Of a stretch of 64,000 nucleotides of DNA, positions 24,742 through 35,264 are shown piece by piece. The DNA comes from Cunninghamia lanceolata (Eukaryota > Streptophyta > Pinopsida > Cupressales > Cupressaceae), in NCBI GenBank assembly GCA_027924645.1, contig BSBN01001687.1, positions 2,542,001 through 2,606,000 of the forward strand, read 5' to 3'. How positions within the stretch are numbered: the stretch's first letter is position 1; every line of letters starts with the position of its first letter. Below the pieces are notes generated by a model. That model did not search any database. It was given only the letters and a program-made list of their open reading frames with translations, and was not told the DNA's origin. A program made the position numbers and the translations under genes.

Positions 24742-24848
24742 ACTTAAGACGTCCCCTTAAGACATCGTAAATTAGGACCCCTTAAGACATTCAAAAAGTT
24801 AGCATACAACTTCCACCTTAAGTGGACACTACAAATGCAAGAAGTTGT
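24742..24848. repeat. Internal TIR-like segment with inverted tip
   Basis: 24810-24829 equals the inner part of the right TIR region (same as 33570-33589), but the following bases (24830-24847) are the reverse complement of what follows at the right end, so the tip is inverted. The preceding 35 bp (24757-24791), built on TCGTAAATTAGGACCCC, recur at 27135-27169 directly after a left-type TIR. Confidence 0.7.
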
Positions 24849-24859
24849 TTAATTTTGTT

Positions 24860-25125
24860 GAAGTTCTACATGGAGAACTCTACAAATGTATTATCTCTGT
24901 AATCCCATTCTTGAGATAATACATTGGGTTTGTGGTCCTTTGGAGGCCAGGTTTTTTCTAAAAGGGTTTTTGCAAGGTGCATATTGTGTTATCTTGTAAT
25001 TATGCTTTATTCTTCTTTTGTATTATAGATTCTGCATACTATTTAGCATAGTTTCTCTCATTAAGGTTATGTGGAATTAGTATTTGTGGCTTGAAACTCC
25101 TAACATTTGGTATCTATAAGTACTA
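24860..25125 (+). mobile_element. Copia-type LTR 3' remnant with decayed primer site
   Basis: The text around 24885-25107 (tattatctctgtaatcccat and on to cctaaca) looks like the R-U5 end of a plant copia LTR. It is followed by tttggtatctataag, close to the TGGTATCAGAGC primer-binding site of initiator-tRNA-primed elements. No gag or pol follows, and the 5' part of the LTR is not clear. Confidence 0.5.
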
Positions 25126-27840
25126 AAATCACATCAAGCCTACATGACAATTTGATGATGATAAATAAGTCCTAATCATAGTCATGTAGGTGTGAATTAC
25201 ACTCCTACCAGTAGTTTCACTCTTGGTGGCATGTCCTCTGTGTTCTTCCCCCTCTTGACCATCTTTTTCAACCCCCAAATTGACCTTCCCTACCTCACAT
25301 TTTTACCTAGTGCCCCCTTCATTTTTCCTACTTAGTCTCTCCTTTGCAACTAGTTTTCCATCTCTCACTTTAATGAGATACTATAATATATAGATCGTTC
25401 AATGTCAACAAGCAATGTTGGACAAGGGCCTTGGTCACTTGAGAGTTAAATGTCCACCCATACTTTCTCGTGTCACTTTCACATGGCACACACTTGATTA
25501 TCATGCTGAATTATACCATTATCCCATACCTTTATGCCCAAATCATATTTTTGAGGGTCCACCGATGTTAAGAGGAATTTGGTGGAAATATTACATCATA
25601 TCATGTCCATTGAAAGTCATTAATGGTGGTCCTAAGTCATGCAGGGGAGTACTTGGGGTGGGTGGAATCTTTTGAAGAAGTTGTAGAAATTTGACTTGGG
25701 ACAGGGTATATGAACTTGGCAAACTTTTGCAAAAAATGTTACAAAACTTTAGGTGGGAATTGGATGAAATGAATTGAAGAAAGGAATGATTTCTTCAAGG
25801 CAGTTAGGCTTCTACAATTAGGAAGAAATGAATGTTTCGATGTTATGGGGAAATCATGTAAAACTAGACAATAGGATAGGAAGTGGGATGGGATAAATCA
25901 TATCCTAAAGTTAATCTAGCTTTCACAAAGTGGAGGGAAGGGAAGATACAAAGGAATATAAATTGTGGGAGAACCATATGGGACCATAGCTAGGAAGTGG
26001 AGGGGAGAAATAGATGAGATCCAGGGCCTTTTGTCTAAAAATGTAAAGTATTTTGATCTTATAAGTTCGTACAGACCTAAACTTATTTTAAAATTTGATT
26101 CACATCCAAGGTTTGTGTTCATAGGATGAAACATGTCAAGCAGGAGATACCCTTGAGTCCTAATGGACACTAAAGATCATATTAAAAGGACTAAGGGAAG
26201 TTCTCATTTTAGTAGTTACACTAAGATTTGAAATTAAAGTTGACAAATCCTAATGAGCTTGGGCAAGCTTAGGGGAAGGTATAGATTTATATTATTATTA
26301 TTATTTATTTTGACAAGTTAAGCTTAGTCCAATTAGATAATGACACCTAGAGTATGATATAGTAAGAACACTTTAGCTTAGTCCAATTAGAGAATGACAC
26401 CTTGAGCATGATATAGTAAGTATATTTCAATGATTTGACAAGATAATTAAGGTAATATAAATGGTTTCATTTTGTAAAATATTGGAATATCCCATCAATT
26501 TTCTTTGCATTAATGAAGTAAATCTATGATGAAATCTTTTGTCTTGTAAATTAAGTTGTTTATTAATCAACTTATCAAATCAAGTGATTTCTCATGATTA
26601 TTTCTTAAATACATGTATATGAATCTTATTGTGGAGAAGACTGTGAAACAAAATAAGAAGTCAACTAGAACCAAAGTGATGAGAGTTTATTCAACTATAA
26701 ATAGTTTACATGTAGAAGCATAAATGGAATCTAAGTTACTAGATTGCAAGGACACTCTATGATACCCACATAAGGCCTTGGGATTTAATTTAATATAATA
26801 TTTCTTCATAGATTAGCTAGAGGACAAAGGAGATGTAGTCACAAATGTTGGTAGGTTAGAGCATCCTACTTACATAGGCTGGATAGAAAATTTGATGTGT
26901 TTAACTTTTTAGATATCTTGCTAGATACTTTTAGGCATTGTACCATAAATGTAGACTATATCAATAATGTAGAAAATTAGACTATAATAATGGTGAGAGA
27001 AGTAGTTTTCAAATAATAGTGTCATTTATGCTACAATGAAATTCCCACCTCCACTAATAAATTGTAGGCCTAGTTCCAAAGTTATAGTTCACGTGTTTTT
27101 TTTATCAACAATTTGGTGAAGAAGTTGTGTCCACTTAAGACATCGTAAATTAGGACCCCTTAAGACATCTTAAATTACATGATCAACACAAGATGTTCAA
27201 GCACCAAGGCACTTGGATAAATATAACTATAACCATGCTAGGATCATTTAATATAACTTAGTTGATCTCTAGATGAGAAGATGTGAGAGATTGATCCCTC
27301 CTAGTAGGCGAGAGATCCTCATGAACTTATCTCATTTTTTAATGCTTTGTTTTGATTTTCTTACCATTTTATTGCTTAAAATTTGACCAAGACCTAAATA
27401 TGCATACCGTGAATGAATGGAGGAACTTTATTAGGACCTCATCACTACATAAATTCTTTCAATGCAATTTCTTCATTAAGCGCAAATCTAGATCAACACT
27501 CTGACACTTGTAGATTTATATATGACAATTGATTATTTCTATTGATGTCAATCTATATATCTTATTATGGTTGATCTCAAATGTTTACATTTCTTTTCCT
27601 TCATGCACATGGTTAGATTAGTGTTTGATTTATGATTAAATTTAGGGATGCTTGTATATACATATGTATGTGATGTTATGCTTTTATAGTTTATGATGTA
27701 TATGCAATATATGTATGCATGGATAACATATATATAAATATGAATGCACCTAAACTAACATGATGGTTTTACATGACTATTACTTTGACAGGTATATGAT
27801 TTTGAACTACAACAAGATTGCATTTATTGTGTGACATGTA
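25126..27840. other. Transposon interior without a supported gene
   Basis: No domain on either strand. It has a 45 bp direct repeat (about 26318-26362 and 26372-26418: agcttagtccaattagataa type) and, at 27118-27175, a left-type TIR (GAAGAAGTTGTGTCCACTTA) followed by the GGACCCCTTAAG segment shared with 24757. Confidence 0.5.
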
Positions 27841-27849
27841 AAAATATAT

Positions 27850-28036
27850 AGTCCCTGGGAGGTTCAACAATATATATATAAAGTCCAGGTCCATGTTCAA
27901 AAAATATATAAAGTCCACATGTTCAACAATATATATATAAAGTCCATGACAAACAGTATATAACAAATAGTCCATGAAATAGTCAAATATATAAAGTCCA
28001 GGTCCATGTTCAAAAAAATATATAAAGTCCATGTTC

Positions 28037-28078
<42 letters not shown>

Positions 28079-28225
28079 CATGACACAGTATATAACAAAT
28101 AGTCCATGAAATAGTCAAATATATAAAGTCCAGGTGAACAACAATATATATATATATATATAAAGTCCATGACAAACAGTATATAACAAATAGTCCATGA
28201 AATAGTCAAATTATACATAGCCCAT
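27850..28225. repeat. Tandem repeat with TA runs
   Basis: Three to four irregular units built on ATATATAAAGTCCATGACA and ACAAATAGTCCATGAAATAG, differing mainly in the length of the (TA)n tract. The array lies just downstream of the minus-strand gene end at 28241-28666 and may form its 3' UTR. Confidence 0.8.
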
Positions 28226-28240
28226 GTTTGAAATAACCTA

Positions 28241-28666
28241 TCACATACTATCTCTATCATCAAGAGTCCTCTTCACACCATGCGAACTACTCAGATGACC
28301 TGAATCACTCTGCAAAAGAGAAAGATTTATATGAAATTAGATGTAAGATGATTAGTCCAAATCTAATTTAATGACAATTTTTAAATTTATAATTTAAATA
28401 TCATAAAATTAAATTACTGTGTGAGGCTGAGAGGCATGCTCTGGTGCACCTGGACCTGTGTCTCCATGCTCTGAATCAATCTATTTAATACAAGAGAAAG
28501 TTCAAGTTGAAATTAGATATACTTGACGATTTTAAAAATGATTTAATTCAATTTAATTTATAAGAACTATCATATTTAAAAATTATTATACCATAAGAGG
28601 AACTTGTTGTGAATCCTCTATTCCAGGACCTGTCTCTACAGGCTTAGCTCCATGACATGTATCGAG
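28241..28666 (-). CDS. Last three small exons of an unknown minus-strand gene
   Basis: Three exons can be read on the minus strand with GT-AG borders, all in phase 0: 28592-28666 (75 nt), 28418-28480 (63 nt) and 28241-28309 (69 nt, ending in TGA). They start LDTCHGAKPVETGPG, IDSEHGDTGPGAPEH and SDSGHLSSSHGVKR, and the gene ends TLDDRDSM. The first two share a D-x-x-HG...TGPG pattern and the exon starts are 186 and 171 bp apart, so the exons arose by tandem duplication. The peptide is hydrophilic and disordered-looking, with no known domain. No upstream exon was found beyond about 28740, so the 5' part is lost or far away. It may be the second gene of the 14.4 kb element. Confidence 0.5.
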
Positions 28667-29034
28667 CTATATTTTAAGAAAAAAGAATTTTGAATGTACA
28701 TGTCAACATATATATATATATATATATCAAGAAATTTACTTTAAGTTCACAACATTTATTTTAATTGTTCAATTTAAAGCTTATGATTTTGGTGTCAAGA
28801 ACAATAATATGGTAGATTCTAGGGCCATGATATCCAGGGCCTCAAGATGACTTGGAAACTAAACAAGATATCCCTTAGTGTGGAAGGAGATTCCAAGATC
28901 AACATTGATCATATGAAAAAGCATAGATGAAGCTTGTGGTTATTGGAAACTATTATATATTGGAAGCTAGAAACTTGGTGAATACTTGTTTAAATCTATC
29001 TCCTTCAAACATATCAATGGGGCCACCCTAGGAT
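28667..29034. other. No gene seen
   Basis: Contains a short (TA)n tract at about 28709-28728 and AT-rich text up to the start of the large duplication. Confidence 0.4.
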
Positions 29035-31052
29035 AAGGCTTGTGTAATTTGTCCCACCACCCTAGGATAAAGTTTTTTAGTTTATTAGTAATTCTAACAC
29101 TACTTTGAAACTTATTACTCTAGGGTTAGGGCCACTATAATTTTCCCTACCACTAATATATCTTAAGACACCTATTGGTTTATATGTTTGATGTCATTGT
29201 AGTCTATTAATTTCCCCTACCACTATTGATTGAACAAAACTATACCATATATATTAAGTACTCTAGCTCAATGATCTTAAGATTAATGAAATCAGGACTA
29301 ACTATATCATCATTATGCTTAGATACACCCAACATGCTAATCAAGAACTTAATTACCTTCACAACCCTATTAGCATTGTATCACTCCTATTTGGGAGTGG
29401 ACTTGAATGGGGCCAAAAGATTCTTTACCTCTTACGATTGTGACTTTGGGTTTGGCATGGTCAACTTGGAGAGGTTGTGTCACGGCATATCCCTATAAGA
29501 GGATGAAGGGTGATAGGAGGTTGTAGGATGGCTAAAAGCATTCACATGACGATAATGTTCAAGTTTAAATTTCAACATATGCATCATGGAGACCTACAAG
29601 GTTCTCTTGTTCAAAAGGTTCATCATATTCTAGACAAGGAACTCACAATCATTGGTACCAAATTCAAGACCTCCTATTACAAGTCTCCATATATAGCTTT
29701 AAACATAACACCTATAAACACAAAATTTATAGGGCTTGAATACAAGCGCGCCTCCGAGTTAGGAGACTTCCAAATAATTGGTGAACTCACATGCAATAAG
29801 GGAATAACACATGCATACAAAATATGTAGAAGAAATCCCTGTAGCATGACTCGTGATTAATTAAAGTTAGGGTTAGGGTTTCAATTAGGATCAGGCTTAG
29901 GGTTAGAATTGAGGTTAGGGTTAGAATTAGAATTCAAGGGTTGCTAAATTAGGGTAAGTATTAGAGGATATTTCTAAGATTTAATGAAGATAAACCTTCA
30001 TGTCTTGATGCTAAATTGGATGATTCTATCCACTATGAGAATTAAGATGAGGAGGAGGTGACATAAATCCCTCCTATCAAATTCAAACAATGTTAGAAAT
30101 GTCAAGGAAGTGGTAGAGGCTTTGTAAGGCTTGTGTAATTTGTCCCACCAACCTAGGATAAAGTTTTTTTGTTTATTAGTAATTCTAACACTACTTCAAC
30201 TTATTACTCTAGGGTTAGGGCCACTATAATTTTCCCTACCACTAATATATCTTAAGACACCCATTGGTTTATGTTTGATGTCATTGTAGTATATTAATTT
30301 TCCCTACCACTATTGATTGAACAAAACTATACCATATATATTAAGTACTCTAGCTCAATGATGTTAAGATTAATGAAATCAGGACTAACTATATCATCGT
30401 TATGCTTAGATACACCCAACATGCTAATCAAGAACTTAATTACCTTCACAACCCTATTAGCATTGTATCACTCCTATTAGGGAGTGGACTTGAATGGGGC
30501 CAAAAGATTCTTTACCTCTTACGATTGTGACTTTGGGTTTGGCATGGTCAACTTGGAGAGGTTGTGTGGCATATCCCTATAAGAGGATGAAGGGTGATAG
30601 GAGGTTGTAGGATGGCTAAAAGCATTCACATGATGATAATGTTCAAGTTTAAATTTCAACATATGCATCATGGAGACCTACAAGGTTCTCTTGTTCAAAA
30701 GGTTCATCATATTCTAGACAAGGAACTCACAATCATTGGTACCAAATTCAAGACCTCCTATTACAAGTCTCCATATATATAGCTTTAAACATAACACCTA
30801 TAAACACAAAATTTATAGGGCTTGAATACAAGCCCGCCTCCTAGTTAGGAGACTTCCAAATAATTGGTGAACTCACATGCAATAAGGGAATAACACATGC
30901 ATACAAAATATGTAGAAGAAATCCCTGTAGCATGACTCGTGATTAATTAAAGTTAGGGTTAGGCTTTCAATTAGGATCAGGCTTAGGGTTAGAATTGAGG
31001 TTAGGGTTAGAATTAGAATTCAAGGGTTGCTAAATTAGGGTAAGTATTAGAG
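29035..31052 (+). repeat. Direct duplication of a 0.93 kb segment
   Basis: 29035-29966 and 30126-31052 are direct copies, very similar with small indels, separated by about 160 bp. Each has a weakly coding-looking plus frame (VQKVHHILDKELTIIGTKFK) that is longer in copy 1 than in copy 2 because of an indel; no domain was recognised. Each copy ends in TTAGGG-like repeats. Confidence 0.9.
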
Positions 31053-31312
31053 CTACAATTATGGTTTGGGTTACGGCTAGAGTTAGGGTTACAATTACAA
31101 TTACAAGTAGCTCGTTAGGGTTGGGGTTAGGGCTAGAGTTAGAGTTACAATTACAATTACAATTACAATTACAAGTAGAGTTAGGGTTAGGGTTATGATT
31201 AGGGTTATAATAAGGGTTAGGGTTTGAATTGCATATAGAATTAGGGTTAGGATTAGGGTTAGAATTAGTGTTAGGGTTAGAGTTGGAATTGCATATAGAA
31301 TTAGGGTTCAAT
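30951..31312 (+). repeat. Degenerate TTAGGG-like interstitial array
   Basis: Many GTTAGGGTTAGGG words mixed with GTTAGAATTAG and ACAATTACAATTAC variants. A shorter stretch lies at 29868-29945. The unit differs from the usual plant telomere unit TTTAGGG. It produces a spurious Asn/Pro/Ser-rich minus-strand frame. Confidence 0.85.
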
Positions 31313-31720
31313 CTAGCTAGAAATAGATAAATTAGTCAAGATGGTTCTAGCTCAATTTTGTTTCCTATTTCCTAGAAAATGCAAAACTAGTTATTGTTTT
31401 CTATTTAGTTGTTTGTCCCAACTCTTTCCTTTTAAGAAGTATATCAAATCTAATGTAGTAGTAGATACTTCTACATATACTAGTTTCTGTTAGGAGAAAA
31501 TATATTTTGCCAAATATATTTAGAGTTGTCTATAGTGTGTTCCAGGGTAATCAAATGATGTAAGTCACAATTTAGAGGGTTGAGGGATAAGTTTGTGTTG
31601 AGTCTATAGGACGTGTTTTCTTACATAGACCGAGCTCCATAATCTAGGTGTCTCCATGTCTAACTCAAATGTTTCAACTTGGTCCATATTATATCCAGAT
31701 TAATGATAAAATTATATATA
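31313..31720. other. No gene seen
   Basis: AT-rich sequence between the telomere-like array and the decayed pol fragment. Confidence 0.35.
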
Positions 31721-31721
31721 T

Positions 31722-32190
31722 ATGGCTATGCACAAGATCCATGACCATATCAATGTTTGGTAGAGAAAAGTTATCTAAGTTGGGCTAGATCCTTTTTTGA
31801 TGTCTCAAAAGTTAGTGCAAACATGAATTCCCTTAGTTTTCTTGTTAACTAAGACCACATTAGATCTACCCATTTAGGATAAGTAATAGTCTAAATGAAC
31901 CCTGAACATCCAAGAGTTTATACAATTCTTCTATGACCACGAGGGCTACTTGGGGGTGCATTTTGTGTAGCTTTTATTGAATAGGTTTGGCATTGAGGTG
32001 AACCACAAGATGATGCATGACTTTAAAGATGGAGTCTCAAGGCATAGATCACCATAAGACCACATGAAGAAATCAATGTAATATTTAACATGGTGACATG
32101 GTTATATATGCCTTCTTTGATGTCAAGGTCCAATGGAGCTACTATCTTAGAGAGTTTAGGGTCCAAGCTTCTATTCATAGGTTGATGTTT
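31722..32190 (-). pseudogene. Decayed Tat-type reverse transcriptase fragment
   Basis: Minus-strand reading, across several stops and frame changes, gives KLHKMHPQVALVVIEELYKL followed by a decayed fingers region ending in words like KTKGIHVCTNF. The first block is almost the same as 55950-56040 of the large Tat element (KMHPQVALMVKEELKKLLD). The piece covers only the RT N-terminus and is far more decayed than the intact element, so it is an old insertion inside the transposon. Confidence 0.6.
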
Positions 32191-32660
32191 ATAGCATGTC
32201 CTCAACAAGGAGAGGGGAGTCATGTCTTGTATCTAAGTGGTATCTAATGAAAGGTGAAGTTTGTCAAATTGAGGAGCTCTTGGGAAGTGTCCATTTTTAT
32301 TGTATCATTTTAATCGATCACAAGTTTCTTCTTATATAGATTGTTGCTATTCTGCCTAGACTAGGGTGCCTCAAGACTAAAGGGTTCTTTCTTTCTCTCC
32401 AAAATAAGTATATATGTATGTGTTAAGTATGGTGGAAAAGTCTTTCTTATGATTACAATGGGGATGTGGTCTTGAAACTTCATAAGTTTCATGATGGCTT
32501 CATCATTTTGGATGTGATAAATTGGTTTTATTATGGTTTGTTGTAATTTTTTTACATGATAGTTAGCTATTCAATAATGCCTTTAAAATACAATGACATA
32601 CATTGTTATAAGTAAATTTTATAAAAACCAAATATATATATCATCCCAATGCTATATAAT
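32191..32660. other. No gene seen
   Basis: Possibly more of the decayed pol fragment upstream of the RT, but nothing can be read with confidence. Confidence 0.35.
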
Positions 32661-33130
32661 TTTTGACAGTTTGTTCAAAATCTCTCCTTTCATATGATAC
32701 AATCGTTTCAAAATTTCAATTGCATTTTCCAGCTAAAATGTTTAAATACAGCTATTCAACACTCAAATTGAACTCAAATTTTGACAGTTTGTTCAAAATC
32801 TCTCCTTTCATATGATAGAGTATTTTCAAAATTTCAATTGTATTTTACAGCTAAAATGTTTAAATACAACTATTCAACACTCAAAATGAACTCAAATTTT
32901 GACAGTTTGTTCAAAATCTCTCATTTCATATGATACAGTATTTTCAAAATTTCAATTGTATTTTACAGCTAAAATTTCTAAATATATCTATTCAATTCTC
33001 AATTTTAAACATAATTTTGACAGTTTGTTCAAATTCTAACCTTTTATTTGATACAGTCTTTCAAAATTTCAATTGTATTTTACATCTAAAGTATCAAAAA
33101 TCAACTACTAATTTTATAAACCCTAAACCC
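32661..33130 (+). repeat. 118 bp tandem repeat, four copies
   Basis: Copies begin TTTTGACAGTTTGTTCAAA at 32661, 32779, 32897 and 33015, exactly 118 bp apart, with the last copy slightly diverged and followed by CCCTAAACCCTAAA. It lies in the right subterminal region of the candidate transposon. Confidence 0.9.
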
Positions 33131-33345
33131 TAAATAACAATTCAAAATTTAAATTTTGATTGTATTTTACATCAAAACAAACAAGGGCAGCTTAAAACAA
33201 TTCATGGGTAATTTGTAGAAGTGGAAAAATCCACTTACCTGGTGGCTGGATGGTCTCTGAACTCGGGATCCCATTTTCGCTTGTCGCCTGTCGCTGTTGA
33301 AAATGGGGTCTCTGCCGTTTTTTAAAAAAATTAATACTTTTTAAA

Positions 33346-33530
33346 AACGGGATCCCGTTTTATAAAACGGGATCCCGTTATATATAACGCGATCCCGTTA
33401 TATAAAACGGGATCCCGTTTCTGGCTTCTAGGTTCAGGATCCCAGGAAATAACGGGATCACGTTTTTGGTTCTAGGCTCGGGATCCCGAGGCAAAACGGG
33501 ATCGCGTTTTCTATAAACGGGATCCCGTTT
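33346..33530. repeat. Right palindrome array, AACGGGATCCCGTT
   Basis: Copies start at 33346, 33366, 33386 and 33406, each exactly 20 bp apart, then diverged copies at about 33431, 33451, 33476 and 33494, and an exact one at 33516. The same motif forms the left array at 20139-20272. The right array ends about 75 bp from the element end, whereas the left array starts about 890 bp from its end. Confidence 0.9.
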
Positions 33531-33578
33531 TTGGTTCCCCGATTTCGGATTTTTTTCTAACTCCGAAACTTCCACCTT

Positions 33579-33606
33579 AAGTGGACACAACTTCTTGCAT
33601 TTACCC
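33579..33606 (-). repeat. Right terminal inverted repeat
   Basis: Reverse complement reads GGGTAAATGCAAGAAGTTGT and on, identical with the left end over 21 bp and over the outer GGGT. Confidence 0.75.
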
Positions 33607-34844
33607 TTATGGAAAAATATAGTAAAGAAGCAAAATGTAGCAAATGAATTTCCCTTTTCCTTTTTCAAAATACAATCTTTCTGTAAAGGCACATAGACAA
33701 ACAAGGAAGACATTGCAAACACTAATTTTTCTTCTTTAACACCAAATAAACAAAATCTTTCAAATTGGATGAAAATAATATATTTGTCTTTTTCTTTTTA
33801 ATTTTGTGTTTCTAGTATGATAAGTCTGATAAGTCTATGTGTTGGTTCAAGTCCTAATTCACCAAAGGGATTTCTAGTGTTTCTTCTAGATCCCTCTGAA
33901 CAAATAAAGGAATACTAAAGAAAGCCTTTGGGGAATCCTCTTGGGAAGCTATGGATTGTACGATATTAGCTCTTGATTCTTTTAATTTCTTGAAGTAGTA
34001 AAAGTTGTTAAATTAATAATTGTAGAGAAAACGTGGAGTGCATATATCTAAACAAATAATTTTTTTTCCAAACTAAATAGAGTGTCTTGAAGTAGAGCTT
34101 TTTGTTAGAAACTTTTTTTTATTTCAACATCAAGCTTGGAAGCACATATTTAAGCAATTGAATTTTTTCAACAAACAAACAAAACTAAATCTAGATATTC
34201 CCTAATAAATTAAATATATTCATACTACCTAACATCTCTTTCACAAAAAATAATTTTTCAATTCACAAATGAACTTAACTAATTAATACTAAATCTACTC
34301 TAAGAGAGTAGGATTGAGTGATGCTAAAGTGTCCTCAACAATTTAGCAACCTCTTTTTCTTTTAGCTTTCAACAATGCTAACTCTCCAGAGTAAAAGAGG
34401 TAGACAAACTAAACTAAAATTCCCTAAAGATAGAAATGATCTTGACTTGTAGAGAAAAACAATGATGTGCAACAAATCTTAAAGGATTCAACACAAATTT
34501 TAGAGGTCTCAAATTCATGGTAAAGGCTTCTTGGTTGCAAAATATGGACCTTTTCCTAACTCAAAGAGGGTTGTTAATAGATCTGAGGGTAATTGGAGGT
34601 GACTAGAGGTTAAGATAAGATTTTCCTATGCATAACTAGTTTAATAGAAACTAGAACTCAAGATGAACTCCTCAAAATGAGAAAACTATGTGTATAGATA
34701 GAAATGACATAGTTGTTGCTACAAAATGCATTCACCGCTTTGGCTATAAAATGTTCATTACTAAAGGGCGGCAATGAACTCGTCACTATAAAGGGAAAAT
34801 TTGAGTTTTGCACAATTCTGAGATTGTAGCCTTATAGATAGAGT
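33607..34844. other. Spacer without a supported gene
   Basis: AT-rich sequence between the transposon end and the chromovirus fragment. No open frame with a domain. Confidence 0.45.
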
Positions 34845-35264
34845 TCATTGAAGAAGAGTGGGACTAAGAAGCTCAAGCCCAAGTACTGTGGGCCCTACAG
34901 AATCATCAAGAGGATTGGTGAGGTAGCTTATGAGTTAGAGCTTCCACAAAATAATAGGATACATAATGTATTTCACGTTTCTTATTTGAAGAAGGTTCTT
35001 GGACAACAAATTATGCCTTCATCCAATTTACCAACTATGGATGATGAAGGGAAGTTGATTTTAATTCTTCAAGAAGTCTTGGAAAGCAGGGATAAAAGGT
35101 TGAGAAATAGGAGCGTTACAGAGTATTTGATCAAGTGGAAGAGTTTTCTAGTTGAGGATGCCACCTGGGAGGTGCTTGATATACTTGAGAATCCTAATCT
35201 TGATTGCTTGAGGATAAGCAATTTTTGGGAGGGAGGACTTGTCATGTCCCCTTTCCAAAAATAG
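34845..35264 (+). pseudogene. Chromovirus integrase C-terminus with chromodomain, 5'-truncated
   Basis: The open frame starts abruptly inside the integrase C-terminal part (KLKPKYCGPYRIIKRIGEVA, then ELPQNNRIHNVFHVSYLKK). It continues into a chromodomain (EVLESRDKRLRNRSVTEYLI, KWKSFLVEDATWE), which in chromoviruses guides integration to chromatin. The catalytic integrase core and everything upstream are missing. The frame ends just inside the LTR that begins at 35240, as usual for this group. Confidence 0.9.
35223..35239 (+). promoter_or_regulatory. Polypurine tract of the chromovirus
   Basis: The purine-rich TGGGAGGGAGGAC directly precedes the LTR start TGTCATGTCCCC, the expected place for plus-strand priming. 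Confidence 0.65.

Larger units (their letters stand above)
19248..33606 (+). mobile_element. Candidate 14.4 kb TIR DNA transposon of unassigned superfamily
   Basis: The ends carry inverted repeats: 19255-19275 equals the reverse complement of 33579-33599 at all 21 positions, and the match extends as GGGT to 19248 and 33606. TTAT sits immediately outside on both sides (19244-19247 and 33607-33610), a possible 4 bp target duplication. Next to the TIR the GTGGAAGT word is also shared in inverted form, as is a GGCTCGGG/CCCGAGCC word near the palindrome clusters at 20139-20272 and 33346-33530. Inside lie a transposase-like gene and a minus-strand gene end. The interior from about 24850 on holds other repeats, so the element has probably absorbed insertions. 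The alternative is that the two ends belong to different copies of one family that happen to face each other. Confidence 0.65.

Noticed and set aside
24393..24770. 125-codon frame after the transposase-like gene
   Set aside because: Phe/Tyr/Leu-rich translation of AT-rich DNA; it follows the stop at 24138 and shows no splice link.
25415..25675. 86-codon open frame with Trp and Pro
   Set aside because: No domain, no splice partners, no conservation that can be seen.
27769..28240. Minus-strand frames rich in Ile/Tyr
   Set aside because: Translation of (TA)n repeats; only the small spliced exons at 28241-28666 look real.
31030..31311. Minus-strand Asn/Pro/Ser-rich open frame
   Set aside because: Produced by the TTAGGG-like array; pure low complexity.
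30951..31312. True telomere or chromosome end
   Set aside because: The array is degenerate, interstitial and duplicated together with its flank.
32661..33130. CRISPR-like regular array
   Set aside because: The copies abut without unique spacers; it is a plain tandem repeat in a plant genome.
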